NCBI RefSeq assembly: GCF_018221685.1
Contig: NZ_JAGJTM010000003.1
Span: 1 to 64,000, forward strand
DNA from: Bombella apis
GTDB taxonomy: Bacteria; Pseudomonadota; Alphaproteobacteria; Acetobacterales; Acetobacteraceae
DNA: 64,000 nucleotides
Direction: 5' to 3'
The notes under the pieces were generated by a model, which worked only from the letters and a program-made list of their open reading frames with translations, searched no databases and was not told where the DNA came from. Both the position numbers and the translations under genes were made by a program. This document shows positions 1 through 8,713 of this stretch, one piece after another (position 1 is the stretch's first letter; each line of letters opens with the position of its first letter).

Positions 1-579
1 GTAGGGGGCGTCATGGCGGGATCCCCAGTCATAGAACTGGACGATGTTGATGTGATACTGCGCCATGTTGCGGGCGACGGCTTCGTAATCGGTGACGGAC
101 TGCATGGCCTGCGGATCGACGAAGCCCTCGATGGGGTCATCCTGGGCATGGTTGGCCACGTTGATGGCCCCGCTTGCGACATCGACCGGGTCTGAGGAAG
201 AGCTCCCCGTCCCTGTGCACATGGCGTACCCGCTGTCGGAAGCCTGGAGGGCATTGATGGAGAGCTGGTAACCGTTGGCCACGAGGGATGGCACAGTGAT
301 GGTGAAGCTGCTGGTCTGGCTGGCCCCGTCCGGGATGCTGACATTGTGGGCGTCGATGGCCAGCAGATGGCCACGGGAGCATGTTGTGAGGTTGAGCTTG
401 CCGTTGAAATCGGCTCCCGTGGTGTTGGTCATCTCGATGCTGATGGTGGCCCTGTCTCCGGGCTGATAGAAGGCCCGGTCATCAATCACCCTCCTGATGA
501 GGGTGCCGCTCAGGATACCGGCATGGGCGGACCCGGCCATGCCCAGCAGCAGGGCCGTGGCGGTCAGTGTCTTTTTCAT
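1..579 (-). CDS. GH66-like dextranase / cycloisomaltooligosaccharide glucanotransferase, N-terminal part (runs off left edge)
   Basis: This open frame reads leftward from an ATG at 579 and is still open at base 1, giving 193 residues of a longer protein. The first ~20 residues (MKKTLTATALLLGMAGSAHA) form a clear Sec signal peptide, so the product is secreted. Next comes a beta-sandwich-like stretch starting FYQPGDRATISIEM at about residue 34. The visible end contains YHINIVQFYDW near residue 180, which resembles the start of the catalytic barrel of family GH66 enzymes (dextranases and CITases cleaving alpha-1,6-glucan). The catalytic acids lie beyond the window, so activity cannot be judged. 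The start overlaps the stop of a broken upstream frame as TGATG, implying former translational coupling. Family assignment comes from motif memory; another secreted glycosidase is possible. Confidence 0.6.
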   Translation of the reverse strand, partial: MKKTLTATALLLGMAGSAHAGILSGTLIRRVIDDRAFYQPGDRATISIEMTNTTGADFNGKLNLTTCSRGHLLAIDAHNVSIPDGASQTSSFTITVPSLVANGYQLSINALQASDSGYAMCTGTGSSSSDPVDVASGAINVANHAQDDPIEGFVDPQAMQSVTDYEAVARNMAQYHINIVQFYDWGSRHDAPY

Positions 580-752
580 CAGTCTTCATCCTCAATCTGA
601 TACCAGCCGGACAGGCTGATGGAGGCGGCATCCTCCACGTCACGGTCCGTCACGGCGTTGGTCGGCTCACCGGTGTCCTGTCCTTTGAAAGAGAAAGTTG
701 ATGGAGCAAGTATCTCAAGTTTGAAAGACGGTATACTGATACTATGTGTAGT
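579..752 (-). pseudogene. Decapitated 3' end of an unidentified gene upstream of the dextranase
   Basis: A leftward frame is open from a stop triplet at 753-755 down to TGA at 581-579, about 58 codons ending SLSGWYQIEDED. It has no ATG; the only in-frame GTG codons lie within 25 codons of the end. Its stop overlaps the dextranase ATG by one base (TGATG), as is usual for real operon partners. Base composition is normal from 579 to about 690 and then becomes very AT-rich inside the same frame. I read this as the C-terminus of a former operon gene whose 5' part was lost when the AT-rich capsule block arrived. I do not recognise the product. The alternative is chance open frame plus leader sequence. 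Confidence 0.4.
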
Positions 753-808
753 CTAAATTTTATAAATGAGAATCTCAACAAAAGAGTAAAATTTATTAAA
801 TAAATAAG

Positions 809-1477
809 CTACAACTTAAAGTGTGTACGAAATACCTTATCGAGCCAAGGTACGCTAATAGCATAGTTATGCTCTTCAGTTCGATAATGATGAAGTAAAT
901 GGTGTCTTTTCCAAAGAGAAAAAGGAAAACGTTTCATTTGAAAGTTATGTGTTGCAAAATGTACAGAATCATAAAAAATATAACCAAGATAAAAACCTAA
1001 AAAGAGAGCACTCCCTAAACCAATTTTCAATAAAAAGACAAAAAGGGCCCAAATGATCAAACCAACGGGAAGGGTTACTATGACAGGCATCAAAGTACGA
1101 TAAGGGTGATTGGGCTGAATGTGATGATTGCCATGGAAAATATAAACAAGACGTTGTATCATCTTTCTTTCACTTGAAAAGTGAAAGATAAAACGATGGA
1201 GTGTATATTCTGTCAAAAGCCAGATAAACAAACCATAGACTATATATAGTATGGTATGCCAAAAGTGCACATTGTATTCTACTGTTATAGTTAACACTAT
1301 GCTTTCAAATACAAAACAACAACACAGGAAGGTCCGAAAGGAGATAAATGTCAAAGACTCCATCCAATCCTGACGAAAAATTCGAACGGGAGGAGCTTTT
1401 TTTGAAAGCTTATGATGTGGAATCGAAGGCTGTGTTGGATCGGCTGTTCTAATAAGTCTGGAAGAAGATTCTGACAT
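809..1477 (-). CDS. Fatty acid hydroxylase / sterol desaturase superfamily membrane protein
   Basis: About 222 residues. It has several hydrophobic segments and the spaced histidine clusters of the FA-hydroxylase superfamily (PF04116-like): HRFIFH, HGNHHIQPNH, HFATH and KRHHLLHHY. These ligate a di-iron centre and catalyse O2-dependent hydroxylation or desaturation of lipid acyl chains in the inner membrane. The order resembles fatty acid 2-hydroxylases, suggesting 2-hydroxylation of a ceramide or lipid A acyl chain; the exact substrate is inference. I prefer the ATG at 1477 because GGAG lies ten bases upstream; the ATG at 1504 has no ribosome site. It is the first gene inside the AT-rich block and is transcribed leftward, like the export lipoprotein behind it. 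Confidence 0.75.
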   Translation of the reverse strand: MSESSSRLIRTADPTQPSIPHHKLSKKAPPVRIFRQDWMESLTFISFRTFLCCCFVFESIVLTITVEYNVHFWHTILYIVYGLFIWLLTEYTLHRFIFHFSSERKMIQRLVYIFHGNHHIQPNHPYRTLMPVIVTLPVGLIIWALFVFLLKIGLGSALFLGFYLGYIFYDSVHFATHNFQMKRFPFSLWKRHHLLHHYRTEEHNYAISVPWLDKVFRTHFKL

Positions 1478-1630
1478 GACTACACTGCTCCAAACCGGCA
1501 ACATCGACGATTATTAGCTACTTTTAGGATCGAAAGCTTACGCTCTTTGCGAGAATCCCGTCATAGGAAAACAGACTAATCCAACCCTGCGTACTACCCA
1601 GAGTGACCTTCAATACCATATTTCAGATTC

Positions 1631-2884
1631 TTAACGAACACCATATAGACCAATAGTGGCGGCCTGTCCCATGAATGTGCCTATCAACATATCTATCTTG
1701 TAAATTGCATCCGTAGCAGCATCAGCAATCAAAATAGCATCATGATCCTTCATAGGAATTTTCTGAGCCAAGAAATATTGCGTAGGGTTCAGCATATCAA
1801 TTTCATAAATGACTGGAGCTGAGTGCTCACCTTCCTTGATGGGTACCCCGAGACGACGACAAATTTCTGCATCTTCGTAGCGGATTAAATAGACGGCATT
1901 TCCATCCGCTCTATTATCGGCTGGTCCGCCAATTCGAGCAATGGCTCCCGCTAAGCTTAGATTAGCTGTTCCAAACTGTACTTCGTTCCTTTGCTGGGTT
2001 TGTCCAACAGCTCCAAAAGCAGTGAAGGTACGTGGTTGATAGATAACACGGATGCGGTCACCAGGATCAGCTCTAATATCTTCCTCAGGATGATCCTCAA
2101 GAGTTGCTAAATCAGTTGCGCCAATCTTGCCTTGTCGAACCAATTCCACCTGTGAATCTTTTGGTGGGTACTTGGCCCCTCCAGCGATAGCGATCACATC
2201 TGACAAATGTTCATTCGCTAGAGAAAGAACGACACGACCTGGTCGCAATATCTCTCCCGAAACTATTACAGTATTCCCTATATCATTCTGAATACGGACC
2301 ATAACCTGTGGATCTTGAGATTTGTCTTTTAGATGATTTTGGATAATCATTGCCACTTGGCTTGGAGTTTTCCCCAAAACATTCATTCTCCCAACATATG
2401 GTACCATTATTGTACCATCTCCTTCCACTTGAGTGGGAGGGAGATTTTGCGATGAAATACGAGGTGCTGCGCCAATTACACTCTCACCATTGGAGCTGGT
2501 GCCGCTTACACTTCTGTCGGATGAAGAAAAGAGACCATTTCCTAGTTCGAATATAGTAATCCCCAAAATGTCTCCTGCGCCGATGTGGTCATTAAGAGAA
2601 ACTCTAAGATTGCTTTTATCTAATGTCGAGATTAGTGGACGCACCTGGGAGGCGAGTATGTCGGCGATTTCGGGTGTTACGGGAAACAATCTATAATGAA
2701 GGGCCGTCGTATTGGCAGAAGATTTAGTATACTGGTGGACCTGTTTTTGTGTTGGGCTGGAGCGTGGAACCCAGGTGCAGCTGGCCAAAAGCAAAGCTGC
2801 CAAACCAGTTGTACCTCTGAAAAGCAACGCAGATGCTCTTACGTTATGAGCGAACGCTTTTCTACACGAGGAAAACCGGATCAT
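1631..2884 (-). CDS. Outer-membrane polysaccharide export lipoprotein (Wza/KpsD/OPX family)
   Basis: About 417 residues. An N-terminal lipoprotein signal ends in the lipobox LLASC near residue 36. It is followed by a Poly_export domain (the stretch with LNDHIGAGDILGITIFELGN and GTIMVPYVGRMNVLGKTPSQ) and then SLBB-like segments (VIVSGEILRPGRVVLS, FTAFGAVG). OPX proteins form the outer-membrane exit channel for capsular or exopolysaccharide. I chose the ATG at 2884 because AGGA sits seven bases upstream; the ATG at 2935 has no such site. It is divergent from kpsE, so the two probably share the 2885-3140 promoter region. With KpsEMT beside it, it completes an ABC-dependent (group 2/3-type) export machine. 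Confidence 0.88.
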   Translation of the reverse strand: MIRFSSCRKAFAHNVRASALLFRGTTGLAALLLASCTWVPRSSPTQKQVHQYTKSSANTTALHYRLFPVTPEIADILASQVRPLISTLDKSNLRVSLNDHIGAGDILGITIFELGNGLFSSSDRSVSGTSSNGESVIGAAPRISSQNLPPTQVEGDGTIMVPYVGRMNVLGKTPSQVAMIIQNHLKDKSQDPQVMVRIQNDIGNTVIVSGEILRPGRVVLSLANEHLSDVIAIAGGAKYPPKDSQVELVRQGKIGATDLATLEDHPEEDIRADPGDRIRVIYQPRTFTAFGAVGQTQQRNEVQFGTANLSLAGAIARIGGPADNRADGNAVYLIRYEDAEICRRLGVPIKEGEHSAPVIYEIDMLNPTQYFLAQKIPMKDHDAILIADAATDAIYKIDMLIGTFMGQAATIGLYGVR

Positions 2885-3140
2885 TTTATCGTCCTGATGA
2901 TGATAATTCTGAAAAGATGCCCCGTTCTTATCCATTTTTTATAAACGATGCAAGCCCAGCATGTATCGTCGGCATATAGGGAAGACCATATTAAGAGTGG
3001 TATTTTTGTAGGAAGCTTGACGAGTAAAGATTGGCATTGGTAAGAGCGTGCTGGCTACCGTCGGGATGAGTTCTGTGCGGATGATTGGGGAGGGCAGGAG
3101 ATTGGGTGATACGGCCTCAGAGGTTGAAAGTGAGGGACGG

Positions 3141-4349
3141 ATGATTTCTTCTCAGGAGAGAAACATTGAGCTTTCATCTGGATCTGCAAAATCAACAATC
3201 CGATACTTAGGTGAGTATGTGGTAAATGGGCTCATCATGAAGGTGCCAAGGTGGTTCCGTAAGCAATGGATGTTTTCTGTCGTTGTTTTGTTCCCAACCT
3301 TGCTGGTTGCTTCTTATTTGTGGTTTTTTGCCTCCCCCCAGTATGTTTCAGAAACACATTTTTTGGTACGTGGAAAATCATTAAATAGTTCAGGATTTGG
3401 TGGAATGGTTGGTCTTTTGGAGGCTAATCATGGAGGTACGCAGGACACGTATGCTGTTCAAGATTATATGATGTCGCGTGATGCGCTGCGTATGCTGATT
3501 CAGAAGGTTGATCTAAGGGCTGTTTTTTCCCGGTCATATGCGGATTTTTTGGCTAAATTTCCTTCTATAGTTACCCGCAATGATTTTGAGAGCTTCTACT
3601 CTTTTTATTTAACACATGTGAAAGCCCAAATTGATGAGGAGACTGGGATTTCACATTTAAAGGTTCGCACGTTCTCAGCTGAAGACTCGCAAAAGGTGGC
3701 GCAAGCTCTCTTGGATGCTGGTGAAAAACTTGTCAATGAGATGAACGATCGGCAGCGCTATAATACTTTACACGCTGTACAGTCGGAGCTTGACGTAACC
3801 TTGAAGGAACTGCACGAGACGGAGATGCAGTTGGCGGCTTATCGGTATAGCAATGAAACAATTGATCCAATGAAGCAGGCTGTTCCTATGATGGGAACAG
3901 CTCTTTCCTTAGAAGCAACGCTTTCCATGATGGAAGCCGAAAAAAAACAACTGGATCTTACGGCGCCGCATAGCCCTTTGAGGAAGGTATATGCCCAGCG
4001 GATTGCATCAATTCAGACGCAAATGAAAAATGCCCAGGCTCATATAACTGGTCATGAGATGAATTCTGGGTCGTTGGTACCTAAATTGCTTGGTTATGAT
4101 GAACTGGCAGTCAAAAAAACGATAATTGAGAAAAAATTGGCAGCAGAGACGACGGCCTTGGAAATGGCGAAGGCTCAAGCGGATCGTCAAATGTTGTATG
4201 TCACGGTTGTAGCTCAACCCAGTCTGCCAGATTATGCTGCTTATCCACGAACTGCTGTGTTTATTGTGTTGACCTTCATAACGATGCTGATTTTTTATGT
4301 TATTGGGTCTCTTCTTGTCTCAGGTGCGAAAGAGCATACTCTTCAGTGA
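3141..4349 (+). CDS. kpsE: Capsule export inner-membrane/periplasmic co-polymerase (KpsE/BexC/CtrB family)
   Basis: About 402 residues from the ATG at 3141. One transmembrane helix lies near residues 42-62 (FSVVVLFPTLLVASYLWFF), followed by PQYVSETHFLVRG, a long coiled-coil-rich periplasmic region and a second helix close to the C-terminus. This is the KpsE layout: it links the KpsMT pump to the outer-membrane channel. The frame stays open back to a GTG at 3048, but the ATG at 3141 has a good GAGG site five bases upstream. A possible promoter (TTGACG at 3017, weak -10 near 3040) would start transcription around or after 3048. It runs into kpsM with stop and upstream GTG overlapping. AT-rich like its neighbours. 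Confidence 0.85.
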   Translation: MISSQERNIELSSGSAKSTIRYLGEYVVNGLIMKVPRWFRKQWMFSVVVLFPTLLVASYLWFFASPQYVSETHFLVRGKSLNSSGFGGMVGLLEANHGGTQDTYAVQDYMMSRDALRMLIQKVDLRAVFSRSYADFLAKFPSIVTRNDFESFYSFYLTHVKAQIDEETGISHLKVRTFSAEDSQKVAQALLDAGEKLVNEMNDRQRYNTLHAVQSELDVTLKELHETEMQLAAYRYSNETIDPMKQAVPMMGTALSLEATLSMMEAEKKQLDLTAPHSPLRKVYAQRIASIQTQMKNAQAHITGHEMNSGSLVPKLLGYDELAVKKTIIEKKLAAETTALEMAKAQADRQMLYVTVVAQPSLPDYAAYPRTAVFIVLTFITMLIFYVIGSLLVSGAKEHTLQ

Positions 4350-4357
4350 GAGAAAAA

Positions 4358-5182
4358 ATGGTTAACAAGAAGGTACGAAGCGCTAAAAAACATGTCAATT
4401 TGACATTGTCTCAGTCCATTTTAACGCAGTTGCGTGTGATTTATGCGTTAATTATGCGAGAAACGTTAACAAGGTATGGTCGTGAGAATATAGGATTTCT
4501 TTGGGTGGTGGGAGAACCTATTCTTTTTTGCGGAGGGGTGACAATTATGTGGACACTTGTTCGTCCTTCGCATGAGCATGGTCTCCGGATGACTGCTATG
4601 GTTGTTACGGGATATGTTCCTTTGGTACTTTTTCGGCATGCTGTTGTTAGATCAACGAAAGCTTATGCTGTTAATTCAAGCTTGCTTTATCATAGGTTGG
4701 TAACTCCTCTAGATATCATTACTGCACGTATTACTTTGGAAGTGATAGGTGTCATGATGGCTGCTATCCTTGTTCTCTGCGGTGCTGTTTCATTGGGGTA
4801 CATGGAACTCCCAGAGGATTGGGCTTTAACACTTTCTGGGTTTGGATTTGTTGTTTTTTTTACTTATGGTATTTCGTTTATATTTTCCTATTTGACTGAA
4901 CGTTCTGATTTGTTGGAGAAAACGGTTAGTGTTTTGACATATCTTGCCCTGCCGTGGACTGGGGCTTTTGTGATGATTGATTGGATCCCTCCAAAATATA
5001 GGTGGGTTCTTGAATATACCTCTCCTATAGCCAATGGAATTGAAATGATGAGGTCTGGATTTTTTGGTTCTAAAGTTGTTCCACATTATTCTATATGCTT
5101 TATGACTTATACGTCTTTACTTACGTTTATGGTTGGGGTGTATCTTTGTTTAAGAGTTAGACCTCATATAGAGTTATCGTAA
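4358..5182 (+). CDS. kpsM: Capsule ABC transporter permease (KpsM/BexB family)
   Basis: About 274 residues with six hydrophobic segments and the ABC-2 permease signature near the start (LIMRETLTRYGRENIGFLW). KpsM forms the membrane channel through which lipid-linked capsular polysaccharide is pumped, working with KpsT. I prefer the ATG at 4358, which has a GAGAG site five bases upstream. A GTG at 4346 overlapping the kpsE stop would add four residues. It lies between kpsE and kpsT with almost no spacing, which marks one transcription unit. The length matches the usual 255-275 residues of the family. Confidence 0.9.
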   Translation: MVNKKVRSAKKHVNLTLSQSILTQLRVIYALIMRETLTRYGRENIGFLWVVGEPILFCGGVTIMWTLVRPSHEHGLRMTAMVVTGYVPLVLFRHAVVRSTKAYAVNSSLLYHRLVTPLDIITARITLEVIGVMMAAILVLCGAVSLGYMELPEDWALTLSGFGFVVFFTYGISFIFSYLTERSDLLEKTVSVLTYLALPWTGAFVMIDWIPPKYRWVLEYTSPIANGIEMMRSGFFGSKVVPHYSICFMTYTSLLTFMVGVYLCLRVRPHIELS

Positions 5183-5198
5183 TATGGAGGCGAAGTTG

Positions 5199-5852
5199 AT
5201 GAGTAGGTTGATATGTCAAGATCTTTCGAAAGCTTATCATGTTGGAAAAAAAAGAAGACTCATCTTAGATCGTGTAAATTTAGAGGTTAATTATGGAGAT
5301 AGGCTGGGAATATTGGGACGAAATGGAGCAGGAAAATCTACTTTAATTAAGATGATTGGTGGAATTGAAAAGCCGACTAGTGGAACAATTCATTATGGGA
5401 TGACGGTTTCATGGCCGTTGGCTTTTGGAGGGGCTTTCCAAGGTAGTCTTTCTGGGCATGATAACCTGCGTTTTATTTGTCGTGTTTATCATTTAGATTA
5501 TGAAGAGACCTTGGATTATGTGCAAGGCTTTGCCCAGTTAGGTAGACAGTTTTATGATCCTGTAAAAACATATTCATCAGGTATGCATGCGCGATTGGCT
5601 TTTTCGCTTTCTCTGGCGATAGAATTTGACTGTTATTTGATTGATGAAGTAATTATGGTTGGAGATGCACGTTTTGCGCAAAGGTGTGAAGATGAGCTTT
5701 TTGCAAAACGTGCGGATAGGACACTCTTAATTGTTTCGCATAATACTGATTTTATTAAGCATACCTGCAATAGGGCCGCTTTGATTCATGACAAGAAGGT
5801 ATTTCTCTCTTCTTCTGTTGACGAGGGAATTGAAAAATATTACAGCTTATGA
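5199..5852 (+). CDS. kpsT: Capsule ABC transporter ATPase (KpsT/BexA family)
   Basis: About 217 residues, the normal size for KpsT. Walker A is GRNGAGKST at residues 40-48, the ABC signature is the KpsT-style SSGMH at 126-130, and Walker B ends YLIDE near 146-150, followed by VIMVGD. It energises export of the lipid-linked capsule chain through KpsM. I prefer the ATG at 5199, with GAGG eight bases upstream, over the ATG at 5184 directly after kpsM. The short C-terminus lacks an extra glycan-binding domain of the Wzt type, which fits a KpsMT rather than an O-antigen Wzm-Wzt exporter. Confidence 0.92.
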   Translation: MSRLICQDLSKAYHVGKKRRLILDRVNLEVNYGDRLGILGRNGAGKSTLIKMIGGIEKPTSGTIHYGMTVSWPLAFGGAFQGSLSGHDNLRFICRVYHLDYEETLDYVQGFAQLGRQFYDPVKTYSSGMHARLAFSLSLAIEFDCYLIDEVIMVGDARFAQRCEDELFAKRADRTLLIVSHNTDFIKHTCNRAALIHDKKVFLSSSVDEGIEKYYSL

Positions 5853-5874
5853 AAACTTGCTGAGGTGAGCGTTA

Positions 5875-7089
5875 ATGAAAGCACATAAAATAGAAGCTGT
5901 TCATCAAATTTTGATTCTTGACAAGGAAAGTGGGAAACTTCCTGATTTCGTGAAAAATAATAGACAAGCGATCAAAAAGATATATCCGAAGGCAAAATAT
6001 AGGCTGTGGAATGATAGGACGATTAGAAAATTTTTGAAGAAAAATTTTCCTACTTCTGTCTTTGAGGCCTATGAGACGTTATGTCCATATGCTTATAAAG
6101 CAGATCTTGTTAAATATGCTTTGTTGTATGTTTATGGAGGGTTGTGTGTTGATATTGGTGTCTTGTTGTTAAAGCCTTGGAATATACCTTTCTCTAAGGA
6201 TGTTGCGGCCTTTAAGGAGCCTTCTTTTATTTCTCCGAGTTGGTCGGCAATTCAAACTGGCCTTTTGTGGGCGTTGCCTCGACGGGAAGAATTCCGTTTG
6301 GCAATTGATCTCATAGTGGAAAACTGTCGTAAAAAATATTACGGCTTCAATCCGTTGTATCCGACAGGTCCGGTTTTGTTGGGAAAGGTCTTTTTGTCTG
6401 TTATGGCTTCTAGAAAGGATACTCTAGAAGCAGATAGTCAGTATGTAAGTCAGACACGTTGCGTTACTGCGGAGGCTGATATTATTAATATGACGTACGT
6501 ATCAAGAGAGGGTATTGTTGTAGCGATTCGGAATAAGAAAACAGGTGGAGATTTGAAGGAGATAGGTCTCAAAAATTCTAATAATTATAATGAGTTTTGG
6601 CATACACGGCAGGTTTATGCTGAAAATCCTATGATATGGAATTCAGATGATCCTCTTATATTTGTAAAAGGTGGATTGAGTAAAACGGAAAGCGGGCAGA
6701 TTATTTCCTTAGATAGGAAGGAGGGTATGACGTATGGGCCATACGTTTCTCTCCCAAAAGGGAAATATAGATTCTCTATTGTCTTCGAGGAGGAAAGTTT
6801 TTTTGATGAAATAAAGTTATCTATAGTGTCTAATTATTCTGAAATAGATCACCATTCTATTGTTTTTTCCTGTGATGAGCTTGTCTCCAATGTTTTTTCC
6901 TACACGTTTGATGTCGAGGAACTGTGGCGGAAGGTGGAATTTAAAATTTATACGCCAAATGGTTTTTTGGGGGGGATAAAGAAAATTCTAATAGAGAATC
7001 AAGAGAGGTCTTTTCCTCCCCTTCCAGGAGAAAGGGGGGTATCCTCTGGACTTTTAGGTGGTTTTTTAAAATTTGTGAGAGGAATTTGA
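5875..7089 (+). CDS. GT32-like capsular glycosyltransferase with one C-terminal beta module
   Basis: 404 residues. The N-terminal ~100 residues match the 'glycosyltransferase sugar-binding region containing DXD' family (Gly_transf_sug, OCH1/GT32-like): YKADLVKYALLYVYGG followed by CVDIGV. The expected DxD is reduced to Asp93-Ile-Gly, so the second acid is missing. Residues ~265-375 form a separate beta-rich module with YGPYVSLPKGKYRFSI at 287-302 and FLGGIKKILIEN near its end. The same module occurs twice in the next gene. Predicted to add a sugar to the capsule repeat unit in the cytoplasm; donor and acceptor unknown. Starts 22 bases after kpsT and is probably co-transcribed. Confidence 0.7.
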   Translation: MKAHKIEAVHQILILDKESGKLPDFVKNNRQAIKKIYPKAKYRLWNDRTIRKFLKKNFPTSVFEAYETLCPYAYKADLVKYALLYVYGGLCVDIGVLLLKPWNIPFSKDVAAFKEPSFISPSWSAIQTGLLWALPRREEFRLAIDLIVENCRKKYYGFNPLYPTGPVLLGKVFLSVMASRKDTLEADSQYVSQTRCVTAEADIINMTYVSREGIVVAIRNKKTGGDLKEIGLKNSNNYNEFWHTRQVYAENPMIWNSDDPLIFVKGGLSKTESGQIISLDRKEGMTYGPYVSLPKGKYRFSIVFEEESFFDEIKLSIVSNYSEIDHHSIVFSCDELVSNVFSYTFDVEELWRKVEFKIYTPNGFLGGIKKILIENQERSFPPLPGERGVSSGLLGGFLKFVRGI

Positions 7090-7090
7090 A

Positions 7091-8698
7091 ATGTCAAATG
7101 AGTTTCATGAAATAAAATATCTTCATCAAATATTTATTGTTGATGACTTTGTCTTGCCCCGTAGTTTTTCTCCTACTATTCAGCATCATATTGATGTGGC
7201 TCGTTCATTATATCCTCAAGCCGCATATAAAATGTGGTCTGGCAATGAAATAAGAGAATTTATTAAACGTCATTTTTCAAAAGATGTTTTGAAAGCTTTT
7301 GATACCTTGACGCCTTATGCCTATAAAAGTGATTTGGCTAGATATTGTTTAATGTATATTTACGGTGGGTTATATTTTGATCTTTCTATGTACATGCTAA
7401 ATAGATGGCAGATTCCGAGACAGTGTGGTGTAGCCGCTTTTTATGAAACATATGATGGAATGGAATGTTGGGCTAGTTTGCAAAATAGCCTTTTATGGTC
7501 TTTACCTAAACGCAAGGAGTGGAAGGTACTTATTGAAAAAATTGTAAATAATTGTCGTAATAGATATTATGGTCCACATGATCATTATGTTACAGGCTCA
7601 CCTCTTTTGGGACGTAGCTTTGCTACTGTTATTAGTGAGAATTCTAATATGTTGGATATCGACGATCAATATATTGGAGAAGTTAGATACATAACGCCTG
7701 AAAGGTTTGTGCAGAATGTCACTTTTGTAAGCCCTGATAGAAGGGTTGTCGCATTGAGAAACAAGAGCGTAGCGGGCAATATATCAGAATTGGGTGTTAA
7801 GGGAGCTAATAGTTACTGCCTTCTTTGGAAGCAAAAAAAAGTATTTGGAGAAAAGAATTATGAGTGGCTTGCTAGTGATCAGCATATTATTCCTATAGGG
7901 AATAAAAAAATAAAAAAGGAAAATGGGGTGATTTATGTTTCCCATGCTCGAGGAAGAGTTTTTTTTGGTCCGTATGTTGATTTGCCTGCGGGTAGCTATA
8001 AGATAACTCTTAACTTCTTGCCGAATACCAAGTATGGGCGTATTTTTTTAGATATTGCAACCGAAAATACGATATATAGAGAATATGATTTTGACTATGG
8101 CTTTGTAAGTGAGCACGATAAAGAAGTTTTTTTCTTTAATTTTGATTCTAATAAGAAATCCGTTGAATTTAGGATGAGTGCTTTTGGAGATTTTTTTGGA
8201 GGGGTAACGGGTATAGTTATTGAAGATAATTCCAATTATGTTTGGGATGCTAGGCATCCTACTCTACGTCTGGCTGATGGAGGTAAGAAGGATGAGAATT
8301 CTATTCTTGTTACCAAAAAAGATCTTGGTAAGATTTTGTATGGCCCTCATGTTGATTTGGAAGCAGGATTTTATCGACTTAATATTAAATTCATTGAGGG
8401 AACAGTTTTTAAAAATCTAAAGATTGCAGTAACTGCTGCCTTTGCTCAGGAAACAATCGAAAATTTTGAAACCAGGTATCCCACTGAGGCGGAACGTTCT
8501 AACGAGACGTATGATTTTTTTCTATCTAAGAGGAAAGAATTTGTTGAGTTCGTGTTGTATGTTGACGGGGATTTTCAAGGTGGAATTTCTCAACTCTCTC
8601 TTGAAAAGGTAAAGGCCGCCCCAGAGGAGAAATATGAAAAAAATAGTAAGTTTTCTTTCTTAAAATTTAGGACGAATCTATTTAGGTTTTCAGATTAG
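7091..8698 (+). CDS. GT32-like capsular glycosyltransferase with two C-terminal beta modules
   Basis: 535 residues, a paralogue of the preceding protein (shared LHQIFIVDD start, YKSDLARYCLMYIYGG, and YVTGSPLLGRSF region). The metal-site position reads Asp97-Leu-Ser, again lacking the second Asp of DxD. Two copies of the beta module follow, at about 265-378 (FFGPYVDLPAGSYKITLNF ... FFGGVTGIVIED) and 388-506 (YGPHVDLEAGFYRLNIKF ... FQGGISQLSLEK). The extra length relative to its paralogue is exactly one module. The modules look like carbohydrate-binding or assembly domains; that is inference. It starts one base after its neighbour's stop, so the pair is translated together. Confidence 0.7.
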   Translation: MSNEFHEIKYLHQIFIVDDFVLPRSFSPTIQHHIDVARSLYPQAAYKMWSGNEIREFIKRHFSKDVLKAFDTLTPYAYKSDLARYCLMYIYGGLYFDLSMYMLNRWQIPRQCGVAAFYETYDGMECWASLQNSLLWSLPKRKEWKVLIEKIVNNCRNRYYGPHDHYVTGSPLLGRSFATVISENSNMLDIDDQYIGEVRYITPERFVQNVTFVSPDRRVVALRNKSVAGNISELGVKGANSYCLLWKQKKVFGEKNYEWLASDQHIIPIGNKKIKKENGVIYVSHARGRVFFGPYVDLPAGSYKITLNFLPNTKYGRIFLDIATENTIYREYDFDYGFVSEHDKEVFFFNFDSNKKSVEFRMSAFGDFFGGVTGIVIEDNSNYVWDARHPTLRLADGGKKDENSILVTKKDLGKILYGPHVDLEAGFYRLNIKFIEGTVFKNLKIAVTAAFAQETIENFETRYPTEAERSNETYDFFLSKRKEFVEFVLYVDGDFQGGISQLSLEKVKAAPEEKYEKNSKFSFLKFRTNLFRFSD

Positions 8699-8713
8699 AA
8701 AAGGGGATGTTTT

